Positions 36,573 through 44,543 of a DNA stretch of 64,000 nt are shown piece by piece (the first letter of the stretch is position 1; each line of letters opens with the position of its first letter). The DNA is taken from assembly GCF_007846085.1 (NCBI RefSeq), contig NZ_VOEJ01000001.1:682001-746000 (forward strand), in the 5' to 3' direction. Source of the stretch: Mucilaginibacter pallidiroseus. Its GTDB lineage: Bacteria; Bacteroidota; Bacteroidia; Sphingobacteriales; Sphingobacteriaceae. The position numbers were made by a program, and so were the translations under genes. Below the pieces are notes generated by a model. That model was not told the DNA's origin. It searched no databases and was given only the letters and a program-made list of their open reading frames with translations.

Positions 36573-37560
36573 AATTCCGGTTATATTGTCCTGCTACGCC
36601 GCTGGTATTGCTAAATTGCCCCGAACTAGTTAAACGAGAGGTCACACTAGCAGCGGCATAAAGGGCTTTCATTTTAGCATCCGTGTCCTCGTCCACACCA
36701 TCAGGAAAACGCTGTCCAAGGTATTTTTGCCAAATGCGAGACGCCTTCAACTGGTTAGGTTTATCAAGTGCTTTCTTGGCATCATCAATAAATTTATCCA
36801 ATTCAGCTCTGAATTTGGCTTTTTGATCTTCAGTAAGCTTTGCAGTCAGATCGTCATATGGCTCCACCGGCGATATACAAGAAACCCGGTAGTAATTTGC
36901 GGAACGAATGGCCTTCAACAAATTGTACAGGCATTCGTCGTCCCTATCCTCAATTCTTACATAATTATTGGTTGCCCAGACGGTGAGTGCGATACCACTT
37001 GGCATTTTAGAGGAGCATTTCGAAGCCCATCCTTTTAAGTATTTTACCATTCGGACGAGTTGGCCATCAGCGTCCTTTCGCTTTTCAAACCAGGTAATTA
37101 TGTGCCATGGATCGTCTTTTATCCAACCATTATCCTTCACTGCCATGTACGCATAATCTTCGTCGGTTACCTCGTAATAAACCGGGAAATCAATATTGTA
37201 GGCGCAGCGATAAAAAACGCGTATACACTTTTTTCTGTGCTCTGCTCCATCGGCGGTATGATCATTTACTGCCTCATAGACATACCGTTGTACAGTAGTT
37301 GCGCTGACATCAGGTTTACGAGGAAGATAAACACCACGGTCCGCATCGTAGGTGCCATTTTCCTTAATGATAATGGTACGCATATTTTTGGATGCTGAAC
37401 CCTGTGTATAAAACGTAGGCGTCATCCCTAGCCTTTCTTCTAATTTGGTAATAATCTTCTTTTCAAGCGTCGTCCTCGAGTTAATCATCTGCTGCATCTG
37501 CTCGTTCGATGGCGTGATGCTTTTGCCGTAATCGCAAAAGAGTCTGTTACAATTTGCCAT
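36562..37560 (-). CDS. Second CD-NTase (DncV/CdnB-like clade)
   Basis: A 332-residue nucleotidyltransferase, first gene of the operon. The core is FYTQGSASKNMRT (Gly54-Ser55) followed by TYDADRGVYL with Asp72-x-Asp74; Asp124 in YNIDFPVYYEV is the probable third metal ligand. LVRMVKYLKGWASK matches the helix typical of DncV-like synthases, and KYLGQRFPDGV near the end is also characteristic. The last 30 residues are Ser/Gly/Asn-rich and unstructured (ending YNRNYGS), a fitting substrate tail for the overlapping E2 gene. The clade and product are unknown. It is clearly different from the CdnE-like gene two positions downstream. Confidence 0.82.
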   Translation of the reverse strand: MANCNRLFCDYGKSITPSNEQMQQMINSRTTLEKKIITKLEERLGMTPTFYTQGSASKNMRTIIIKENGTYDADRGVYLPRKPDVSATTVQRYVYEAVNDHTADGAEHRKKCIRVFYRCAYNIDFPVYYEVTDEDYAYMAVKDNGWIKDDPWHIITWFEKRKDADGQLVRMVKYLKGWASKCSSKMPSGIALTVWATNNYVRIEDRDDECLYNLLKAIRSANYYRVSCISPVEPYDDLTAKLTEDQKAKFRAELDKFIDDAKKALDKPNQLKASRIWQKYLGQRFPDGVDEDTDAKMKALYAAASVTSRLTSSGQFSNTSGVAGQYNRNYGS

Positions 37561-37669
37561 AGTCTATATTAATTTAGAGTATTAAATGATACAATAATAA
37601 AGGCGCAGAATACAACCTATTTGTGTTTTGCTTTTTTTTGTATTTTTATAAATATTTAATATCTGAACC
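37561..37669. promoter_or_regulatory. Divergent promoter region between the CBASS operon and its WYL regulator
   Basis: A 109-bp AT-rich gap. GTATTAAATGATAC (37579-37592) is a short imperfect palindrome and ATTTA/TAAAT arms surround it; a WYL dimer could bind here. I could not assign clean -33/-7 elements. Confidence 0.4.
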
Positions 37670-38674
37670 TTGCCAGCCAATAAAGACCTCATGGCCCGTA
37701 TTCGGGTGATTAACGACTGTCTTTGCCACCGTACCAAGAAATACTGGTCAAAGCAGGATCTTGTGGATGCTATTTTAGAAGAAACTGATATTGATATTTC
37801 CACGAGCAGCATTAGTGGTGATATCGAAAAAATGAAGAACAGTCGTCAGCTCAGCTACTTTGCTCCGATTAAACACTCGAAATCACCGTTTGGCTATTAT
37901 TATACGGACCCCGACTATTCGATTGATAAACTGCCGCTTAATGCTGAAGACCTTAAAGCACTTAGATTAGCTGCATCGACACTTAATCAATATCGAAATA
38001 TTCCACTGCTCAACGCCTTTACCAATACTATAAACAAAATAGTCAAGTTCTCGAAACGGTCAGACCAGGGCGCTGTTTTAAATTTTATCGACTTCGAGCG
38101 GACCCCTTTTGCAAAGGGCGTGGAGTATATAGATACGATCATCGAAGCTATACAGGAAAAAAGATGTTTGCAAATCACCTACCAAAAATTCGGTCATTCG
38201 CCGGAGGTATATGACTTTCATCCTTATCTGTTAAAAGAATACCGGAACCGTTGGTATATTATTGGCAAGAATGAACAGAAAAGAGCTACAAGAACGTATG
38301 GGCTCGACAGAATCACTGCATTGGAAAAGTCAGATTGCCCTTTTCTAGATGAAGGATTAGTTGATAAAAGCTACCTCACGAATTGTATTGGCGTTGGAAC
38401 CGGAAACGGCCTGGTTGAAAGAGTAGTGTTAAAGTTTGTCGAGTCCGAAGGCCATTATTTACGAAGTCAGAAAATGCATCATTCACAGAATATTCTGAAG
38501 GACGATAAAGAGGGATTGATTATTACATTAAATGTTATCATCAACTTTGAATTGGTGGGCATTATTTTGAATTACGGCGCTCACGTCACTGTGTTGGAAC
38601 CGAAAAGCCTCGCTGAAAAGATTGTCGAAATCGCAAGCAACATTATTAACAATTATTCTGTAAACGCTAAATAG
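37670..38674 (+). CDS. WYL domain transcriptional regulator (CapW-like)
   Basis: A 334-residue regulator with an N-terminal winged helix (about 1-75; DLVDAILEETDIDISTSSIS is the recognition part), a central WYL domain (about 145-215, around KRCLQITYQKFGHSPEVYDF and RNRWYIIGKNEQ) and a C-terminal WCX-like domain. The start is probably TTG at 37670, because PANKDLMARIRVINDCL is the usual family beginning and an in-frame stop lies just before; ATG 37691 is the alternative. Divergent from the CBASS operon, as CapW is in several CBASS loci, where it represses until infection. Autorepression of the shared gap is likely. Confidence 0.82.
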   Translation: MPANKDLMARIRVINDCLCHRTKKYWSKQDLVDAILEETDIDISTSSISGDIEKMKNSRQLSYFAPIKHSKSPFGYYYTDPDYSIDKLPLNAEDLKALRLAASTLNQYRNIPLLNAFTNTINKIVKFSKRSDQGAVLNFIDFERTPFAKGVEYIDTIIEAIQEKRCLQITYQKFGHSPEVYDFHPYLLKEYRNRWYIIGKNEQKRATRTYGLDRITALEKSDCPFLDEGLVDKSYLTNCIGVGTGNGLVERVVLKFVESEGHYLRSQKMHHSQNILKDDKEGLIITLNVIINFELVGIILNYGAHVTVLEPKSLAEKIVEIASNIINNYSVNAK

Positions 38675-38718
38675 GTAGCGTTACAACAATTTACATTTTA
38701 TGTATTACTAAATCAGCT

Positions 38719-41700
38719 ATGAGAAAATCTGCCGGCTCTATCATTTTTTCCCCAAGTGACTTGATCACTTTCGTTGCTTCATCGTTTGCTTCGTGGATGG
38801 ACCGTTATTATTTGGAGAATAGGGATCTGGTAACGCCCGACGAGGAAAGTGAGGAAACCAAGCTTATTGCTGAAACCGGTGACATACATGAACAAGCGAT
38901 GCTGGCGGAGATGGAGGCTAAGGGAATACCTATTGCTAAAATTGAACGTAGCGATTTTGAAATAGCTGTTACTAACACTACAGCAGCCATAAAAAGTCGG
39001 GTGCCAATAGTTTTCCAGGCGGCGTTACAAAAAGATCAATTTGCTGGCTATGCGGATTTTTTAATTTTAAATGAAAGTGACGCCTACGAATTATGGGACA
39101 CGAAATTGGCGCGTTCGCCAAAACCTTATTATGCCGTACAATTGTGCTGCTATGCTGAAATGTATGCGGCTACAACAGGAGAGTCGATGCCGGAAAAGTT
39201 CGGTATTATTTTAGGGACTGGGCAAAGGGTCGTATTCCGCACCGAGGACTTTTATCATTACTACAAACGGGTAAAGAACAATTTCCTCGAGATGCAGGAA
39301 ACCTTTACCGATAACCTGAAAGATTGCCCGGAGCCTTTGGCATCAGCTGATCATGGCCGTTGGCAATCGCATGCAGATCGCTATTTCGCCAACAATGACC
39401 ACTTAGTTCAGGTAGCCGGGATTACAACGGGACAAATCAAAAAATTGGCAAAAGCAGGTATCGCTACGATGAGCCAGTTAGCTGAATTTACTGGTAGCGG
39501 TATTCATAAGTTAGCCAACGACACCTTAATTAAAATAGTTGCCCAAGCACGTTTGCAATGCGGTACAAAGGCGGACCGGCAAAAAGACTCAACGGCTGAT
39601 GCTCGTTACGAGTTGATCGCAAAGCCGGCAGAAGCCCTTGCTGCGTTTGGCTTGGAGTTACTTCCGCCTGCACACCCTGCCGATATTTTTTTTGATATGG
39701 AGGGATATCCGTTGACCATGGGCGGCCTCGAGTATCTTTTTGGCGCTACAACCAATGATTTTGAGTTTTTTGATTGGTGGGCGCATGACCGTGAAAGTGA
39801 AAAAGCTGCCTTTCAAGGCTTCATCGATTGGGTTTTTAAGAGATGGATCGAAAACCCTGGTATGCATATCTATCACTATGCAGCCTATGAGGAGAGTGCG
39901 TTAAGACGATTGAGCATACGGCATGATACCCGTCAGGAAGAAGTAGATGAATTATTACGTAATGACGTATTAGTTGACTTGTACAAGGTTGTTCGCCAGG
40001 GCATCCGAATCGGCGAAGCCAGCTATTCAATAAAGTCAATCGAATTATTATATAGGCCAAAGCGCACCACCGAAGTTGCAACAGCTGCCGGTTCGATCGT
40101 GCAGTATGCCCGGTGGATAGAAAGCGGGCAACCGAGGCAATGGCAGGAAAGCGATATTTTAAAAGCGATACGTGATTATAATGAAGATGACTGCCGGTCC
40201 ACAGTAGAATTGTTCCGGTGGTTGACCAAATTAGCAGCAGACAACGGTATAAACTATTTACCCAAAAAGAAGAAAGAGCGAGATGAAGAACCTACCGCAG
40301 CGTCACAGGAATTAGCCGAACGACTGCAAATCGCAGACCAGCTTCGAAACAAAAATGAGCCCATTGCTACAACATTAGGAGACCTGATTGATTTCCATCG
40401 TCGGGAACAAAAGCCAGTTTGGTGGCGAATGTTCGACCGAGCTGAGGCTGAAGCCGAAGAATTGAGTGATGATCCGGCATGCATTTACGGAGTTCAAGCG
40501 ATCGGTGCGCCCAAATCCGATAAACAGTCCCAAATTCAGGATTACACCTTTGAGGGTTTGCAGGAATGCAAAATGGAAGAAGGCAAACAGGTGATGTTTT
40601 GTAATGACCTTGATGCCAAATTCACGCTAATTGCAATTGACTCCAATTCCGGTCGCCTAAGTCTTAAAATTGGTAATAAAGCATTAAATGAAAAAATGAA
40701 TGGGCGGTTCCCATCCGCCGGTTCAATTATCCTTAGCGAATATGTACCTGCAAAGGAAATACAGGCAGCGCTCGCCAGTATTGGCCGGGATTATTTAGCA
40801 GGAATTATTCCGGGGTCAATTTCGGCTTTATTAACAAGAGCGACACCTGTGGCAGAACTGCAAAAAGCTGGAGAAGATACTGTTTCCGCAGCAACCCGGG
40901 TAAGCCAAGAGATGAGTGCGGGTTGCTTAGTCATACAGGGGCCGCCGGGGACAGGTAAAACTTTTACGGGTTCAAATATGATCGCCAGCCTGCTTGAAGC
41001 GGGTAAAAATGTTGGTGTAGCCTCGAATAGTCATAAGGCGGTAATCAACTTATTAATTGAATGTGGTAAAATCATACGGGCAAAGGGGCACTCCTTGGCG
41101 GGCCTGAAAGCCAGCGGAGAAAGTGAAGGCGAACTTTTCAGCGACAACCCACTTATGCGTTATGTGGGCTCAAACAAGGATGCGGCAAACCAATATCGTG
41201 GGGGTCTTATAGCTGGTACGGCCTGGTTATTTAGCAGGCCGGAACTGCAAAATAAACTGGACTTCTTATTTATCGACGAAGCTGGGCAGGTATCGCTTGC
41301 TAATGCCGTCGCTATGGCGCGCAGCGCTTCCAACTTGGTTTTGCTGGGCGATCAGATGCAGCTGGAGCAGCCGCTTCAGGGAAGTCATCCCGGTGATTCA
41401 GGAATGTCCGTATTACAATATGCGCTGAAAGATGAAAAATTAAGTCTAACAGACGCTCCTGTATTCCATGCCGTAGTACCGGCGGATTACGGATTGTTTT
41501 TGGGTCAATCGAGGAGGATGCATCCCTCGGTTTGTCGTTTCATTTCCGAAAGCGTTTACGAAAACCGGCTTGGATCTCACGAAAATTGTGAACGGCAAAA
41601 AATTGACACAGACCCTTTGGCTGAGGTATCTTTACCGGAGTGCGGCGTTGCATTTATCAATGTTGAACATGACGGTAATATCCAACAAAGTGACGAGGAA

Positions 41701-42111
41701 GCAGTAATGGTTAGCGCTATTTTTCGATCATTAATAGGCAAGAATTACACCGCGTCCGATGGAACTACTCGACAATTGGCTTTATCAGATTTTCTCTTTA
41801 TTTCACCGTACAATTCACAGGTGCGCACCTTGAAAGCAGTATTGCCGGAAGGAGCAAGAGTAGCCAGTGTGGATAAATTCCAAGGCCAAGAAGCGCCGGT
41901 ATGCGTTTTATCTATGTGTTCCAGTTACGGCGAGTACGGCTCCCGCGGCTTATCATTTATACTGGATAAGAACAGGGTTAACGTAGCGGTATCAAGAGCG
42001 CAATGCCTTGCAGTTGTCGTCGGAGATGCACGAATTGCCCAAACAAACGCGGGATCGCTAAACGAAATGCGTCTATTGAACTTGTACTGCAAACTCGCGT
42101 TTTCAGGGTAG
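38719..42111 (+). CDS. RecB-like nuclease, RNase H-like exonuclease and SF1 helicase fusion (TM0106 type)
   Basis: A 1130-residue protein with three enzymatic parts. Residues ~100-165 have a RecB-type PD-(D/E)xK core (GYADFLI, then YELWDTKLA and QLCCYAEMY). Residues ~315-475 have an RNase H-like exonuclease fold (DIFFDMEGYPL ... IYHYAAYEESALRRL ... YNEDDCRST). From ~735 follows an SF1 helicase: Walker A IQGPPGTGKT near 742, DEAGQ Walker B near 852, and DKFQGQE plus VAVSRAQ near the end. The layout matches TM0106-type proteins often seen in defence regions. It reads 44 bp after the WYL regulator gene and may be co-transcribed. Its target is unknown. Confidence 0.85.
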   Translation: MRKSAGSIIFSPSDLITFVASSFASWMDRYYLENRDLVTPDEESEETKLIAETGDIHEQAMLAEMEAKGIPIAKIERSDFEIAVTNTTAAIKSRVPIVFQAALQKDQFAGYADFLILNESDAYELWDTKLARSPKPYYAVQLCCYAEMYAATTGESMPEKFGIILGTGQRVVFRTEDFYHYYKRVKNNFLEMQETFTDNLKDCPEPLASADHGRWQSHADRYFANNDHLVQVAGITTGQIKKLAKAGIATMSQLAEFTGSGIHKLANDTLIKIVAQARLQCGTKADRQKDSTADARYELIAKPAEALAAFGLELLPPAHPADIFFDMEGYPLTMGGLEYLFGATTNDFEFFDWWAHDRESEKAAFQGFIDWVFKRWIENPGMHIYHYAAYEESALRRLSIRHDTRQEEVDELLRNDVLVDLYKVVRQGIRIGEASYSIKSIELLYRPKRTTEVATAAGSIVQYARWIESGQPRQWQESDILKAIRDYNEDDCRSTVELFRWLTKLAADNGINYLPKKKKERDEEPTAASQELAERLQIADQLRNKNEPIATTLGDLIDFHRREQKPVWWRMFDRAEAEAEELSDDPACIYGVQAIGAPKSDKQSQIQDYTFEGLQECKMEEGKQVMFCNDLDAKFTLIAIDSNSGRLSLKIGNKALNEKMNGRFPSAGSIILSEYVPAKEIQAALASIGRDYLAGIIPGSISALLTRATPVAELQKAGEDTVSAATRVSQEMSAGCLVIQGPPGTGKTFTGSNMIASLLEAGKNVGVASNSHKAVINLLIECGKIIRAKGHSLAGLKASGESEGELFSDNPLMRYVGSNKDAANQYRGGLIAGTAWLFSRPELQNKLDFLFIDEAGQVSLANAVAMARSASNLVLLGDQMQLEQPLQGSHPGDSGMSVLQYALKDEKLSLTDAPVFHAVVPADYGLFLGQSRRMHPSVCRFISESVYENRLGSHENCERQKIDTDPLAEVSLPECGVAFINVEHDGNIQQSDEEAVMVSAIFRSLIGKNYTASDGTTRQLALSDFLFISPYNSQVRTLKAVLPEGARVASVDKFQGQEAPVCVLSMCSSYGEYGSRGLSFILDKNRVNVAVSRAQCLAVVVGDARIAQTNAGSLNEMRLLNLYCKLAFSG

Positions 42112-42594
42112 ATGGATAAGGATTTAAAACAATCTTACGAAAGAATGGCTCGAACCTATAACATCTTGATAGGTTAATTTAAATTCGAGAGTGGCTAACT
42201 TTTATCGCAAAAATAAAAGGAGTACTCCTTTGCACGCGAAATTTATATTCGTAGGCACACTCCGCCCTGACGTCATATCACTAAGCATAATGTGGGGTTA
42301 ACACATAATATCATTGTTCCGACTCGGATAAACTCGGAGTAAATTCCAATTCTCTTAACTCATTTTTGTATAAAACATCCTACCTCGTACATGAGGTGTG
42401 ATATTTATTTATATCAGGTCAGCACCTTTGTACTTAAACAAACGCAGTGTAAATATCACTCATGTGTGCACAGGTTGTCAACTATTCTTAAAGGAAGGGT
42501 ACAACTTTGTCGCGGGGGTACAACTTAAAAGTTGTACTTGTGGAGCATCTGAGAGGAATTTAGGTTTGAGTTTTATATCAGTAAATGAATAATT
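42112..42594. other. Intergenic region rich in inverted and direct repeats
   Basis: About 480 bp without a credible gene. It holds an AACCTAT/ATAGGTT inverted repeat (42153-42175) just after the helicase gene, a perfect 16-bp palindrome AAAGGAGTACTCCTTT (42216-42231), tandem ACTCGGA copies (about 42322-42338), a TGATAT/ATATCA pair near 42400, and the GTACAACTT cluster listed separately. Confidence 0.55.
42499..42537 (+). repeat. GTACAACTT repeat cluster (two direct, one inverted)
   Basis: GTACAACTT occurs at 42499 and 42518, and its complement AAGTTGTAC at 42529; the last two form a perfect 9-bp hairpin with a 2-nt loop. The cluster lies about 60 bp before the excisionase-like gene and probably is its operator or a mobilization-protein site. 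Confidence 0.6.
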
Positions 42595-42885
42595 ATGGCA
42601 GCAGAAATCATCACGAAGGAAGACTTGCAGGAGTTTGGAGAACGACTGCTGAGTCAAATGAAAGCACTGATCAGCGGCGGTTCAGGTGAGGAACCAAGAA
42701 AGTTTTTAAAGAGTTACCAGGTCAAGAACCTGCTCAAGATTTCCAGCAACACTTTACAAACGCTCAGGGATAACGGAACCATTCCGTTCACCAAGATCGG
42801 TGGTATCCTGTATTACAATTACGAGGATATCATGAAGGTTTTAAAGGGGGAAGTCAAGAGTAAACGGATCAGTTTCAGTAAATAG
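42595..42885 (+). CDS. Excisionase-like helix-turn-helix protein
   Basis: A 96-residue DNA-binding protein with a MerR/excisionase-type winged helix: FLKSYQVKNLLKISSNTLQT, then RDNGTIPFTKIGGILYYNYE, which is the usual beta wing. A charged N-terminal helix precedes it. Such proteins occur upstream of mobC in many Bacteroidota mobile elements and are thought to steer excision or mobilization. The GTACAACTT repeats lie directly upstream. Confidence 0.85.
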   Translation: MAAEIITKEDLQEFGERLLSQMKALISGGSGEEPRKFLKSYQVKNLLKISSNTLQTLRDNGTIPFTKIGGILYYNYEDIMKVLKGEVKSKRISFSK

Positions 42886-42902
42886 AAGTGTGTTCAGCGT
42901 TT

Positions 42903-42945
42903 AGGAGCAAGCCATGTTTTCGCTACGCTTAAACGGCTTGCTCCT
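42903..42945 (+). other. Candidate oriT hairpin upstream of mobC
   Basis: An 11-bp perfect inverted repeat (AGGAGCAAGCC / GGCTTGCTCCT) with a 21-nt loop, 45 bp before mobC. Inverted repeats in this position relative to mobC are typical of relaxase nick regions. Confidence 0.5.
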
Positions 42946-42989
42946 TCGGAGATAAGCTAGATTTTGCACTTCGTTTAAAATCAAAGATC

Positions 42990-43325
42990 ATGGGAAGACC
43001 GGCTTTACAGGAAGAAGATAAAAGGATCATTCAGGTCAATATACGCCTCACAAAAGAAGAGAACGAGATGATTTGCAATTATGCCCAGGCATCGGCAATG
43101 ACACCAGCCAACTGGATCAGGCAGAAAGCATTTACCGGCAGGTTTCCTGCGATCAAGCTGTCGCCCATCAATGCGGCACTTTACCGGGAGCTACATAAGA
43201 TCGGTGTTAACCTTAACCAGGCGGTGAAGCAATTGAACGCTGGTAGATTATCACCAGTTTTTGTAACCATACTGAGCGCTTTGATCAAAACCCAGAAGGA
43301 TATACTTAACTGCTTAATGAAATGA
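42990..43325 (+). CDS. mobC: Relaxosome accessory protein MobC
   Basis: A 111-residue protein that helps the relaxase open oriT DNA. The ribbon-helix-helix part is IIQVNIRLTKEENEMICNYA, followed by the MobC signature NWIRQKAF and LYRELHKIGVNLNQAVKQLN. Its stop overlaps the relaxase start (ATGA at 43322), so they are translationally coupled. Confidence 0.9.
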   Translation: MGRPALQEEDKRIIQVNIRLTKEENEMICNYAQASAMTPANWIRQKAFTGRFPAIKLSPINAALYRELHKIGVNLNQAVKQLNAGRLSPVFVTILSALIKTQKDILNCLMK

Positions 43326-44530
43326 CAGCGGACCAGGTCAAAGGAAAAGGATTCAGGGGCGCATTACGCTACAACCTGCAAAAGGTTGAGCATGGTAAGG
43401 CGAAAGTCCTGGATATGACTTTTACATCGGGCAAAGAGGATTCTATCATGGGTGAAGTGGCTTTGGTCAGAATGTTAAGGCCAAACCTTCAAAAATACTT
43501 CTATCATACCTCGCTCAACTTTCCGCCAAACGAGAACCTGGGTGATGAACAAATGAACATGATTGCAAATGAATATTTGAACAACATGGGATTTGACCAG
43601 CACCAATATGCCATCTTCCGACATTACGATGCGGATCATCCGCACCTGCATATTCTGGTCAACCGTATCGGCTATGACGGGCAAGTGGTTTCTGATAGCA
43701 GGGACTACCAGCGCAGCGAGCAGGTACTCAGAAAGCTGGAGAAGCAGTATGGCTTAACAGAGGTCATTTCCAGCAGGCAGGCGCAGGAAAGAGCAATGAC
43801 CAAGAATGAACTGGAGATGATGAAGCGAACGAATGTGCCGTCCTCTAAAATGCAGTTACAGGAGATCATTAAAGATGTGCTCAGCAGTAAGCCGGATACA
43901 GCACAGTTCATTCAGGCGCTGGAAGCGAAGGGAATCAACGTATTGTTTAACCAGGCCAGTACCGGTTTTGTGAGCGGTATATCCTATGGTTATGAAGGCA
44001 TGCATTTCAAAGGTGCTCATTTAGGTAATGCTTATAAATGGCAGGCCATAAAAAATGCTATCAATTATGAACAAGAAAGAGATCGCACAGCAATTTACAA
44101 GGCAAATGTTAGGACAAGAGACTTCCAACAATCAGCAAGAGCCGGTGAATATGCCACAAGAGGAACAGCAACCGGAATTGACGCAGATACAAAAGTTACT
44201 GCCGGAAATAGAAAAGCTATACAGCAAGGCGCTGGAAAACTACAGGATCAGATCAGAGCAAAAGATAGCAGATACCAGCAGGCGGCTGGAACTGATGGAC
44301 AGCACAGCAACCAATCTGGCGTTCCAAATCAAAAGTATCGTATACAGCGCGGAGCAGATTCACAAAGCCAACAACAAGGTGGGCAGCAGGTGGGTCGTCA
44401 GGCTTTACCTGGTAGCGATCTTGTCGGGAGTTTGCTCGGCACTGATCACCCTGCTGGTGATATATATCAAAGTGCATTGAATGAGTTCAAACGCAAACGT
44501 AAGAAGAGAAAAGGTCAAAGATTGGGTTAG
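43322..44530 (+). CDS. Relaxase/mobilization nuclease
   Basis: A 402-residue relaxase that nicks oriT and pilots the strand during transfer. The catalytic Tyr is probably in GALRYNLQK near residue 16. The three-His metal motif is HYDADHPHLHILVNRI near residue 100. The catalytic domain ends near residue 245; the rest is a Gln/Gly/Arg-rich, poorly ordered tail. That tail is also read in the +1 frame to make another protein (44067-44480), which probably explains its odd composition. MobC lies just upstream. Confidence 0.9.
   Translation: MTADQVKGKGFRGALRYNLQKVEHGKAKVLDMTFTSGKEDSIMGEVALVRMLRPNLQKYFYHTSLNFPPNENLGDEQMNMIANEYLNNMGFDQHQYAIFRHYDADHPHLHILVNRIGYDGQVVSDSRDYQRSEQVLRKLEKQYGLTEVISSRQAQERAMTKNELEMMKRTNVPSSKMQLQEIIKDVLSSKPDTAQFIQALEAKGINVLFNQASTGFVSGISYGYEGMHFKGAHLGNAYKWQAIKNAINYEQERDRTAIYKANVRTRDFQQSARAGEYATRGTATGIDADTKVTAGNRKAIQQGAGKLQDQIRAKDSRYQQAAGTDGQHSNQSGVPNQKYRIQRGADSQSQQQGGQQVGRQALPGSDLVGSLLGTDHPAGDIYQSALNEFKRKRKKRKGQRLG
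44067..44480 (+). CDS. Coiled-coil membrane protein nested out of frame in the relaxase gene
   Basis: A 137-residue frame (MNKKEIAQQFTRQMLGQ start; an earlier ATG at 44055 is possible) lying wholly inside the relaxase gene, shifted +1. It shows a normal soluble-then-membrane design: a Gln/Glu-rich N-terminus, a helical region with heptad-like spacing (LLPEIEKLYSKALENY ... ADTSRRLELMDS), and one hydrophobic segment near residues 109-134 (LYLVAILSGVCSALITLLV). The relaxase frame over the same bases is low-complexity, so this frame appears to be the one under protein-level constraint. It may be a membrane-attached mobilization protein; no family is recognised. Confidence 0.7.
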   Translation: MNKKEIAQQFTRQMLGQETSNNQQEPVNMPQEEQQPELTQIQKLLPEIEKLYSKALENYRIRSEQKIADTSRRLELMDSTATNLAFQIKSIVYSAEQIHKANNKVGSRWVVRLYLVAILSGVCSALITLLVIYIKVH

Positions 44531-44543
44531 TAATGGTTTTTGA

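Noticed and set aside
42398-42592. 64-codon plus-strand frame before the excisionase-like gene
   Set aside because: It runs through the GTACAACTT repeat cluster, has no family resemblance and an odd Cys-rich composition; a regulatory gap explains the sequence better.
42112-42594. CRISPR array
   Set aside because: Repeats here and at 47090 are inverted or unevenly spaced 9- to 19-mers, without regular repeat-spacer units; no array was seen anywhere in the window.
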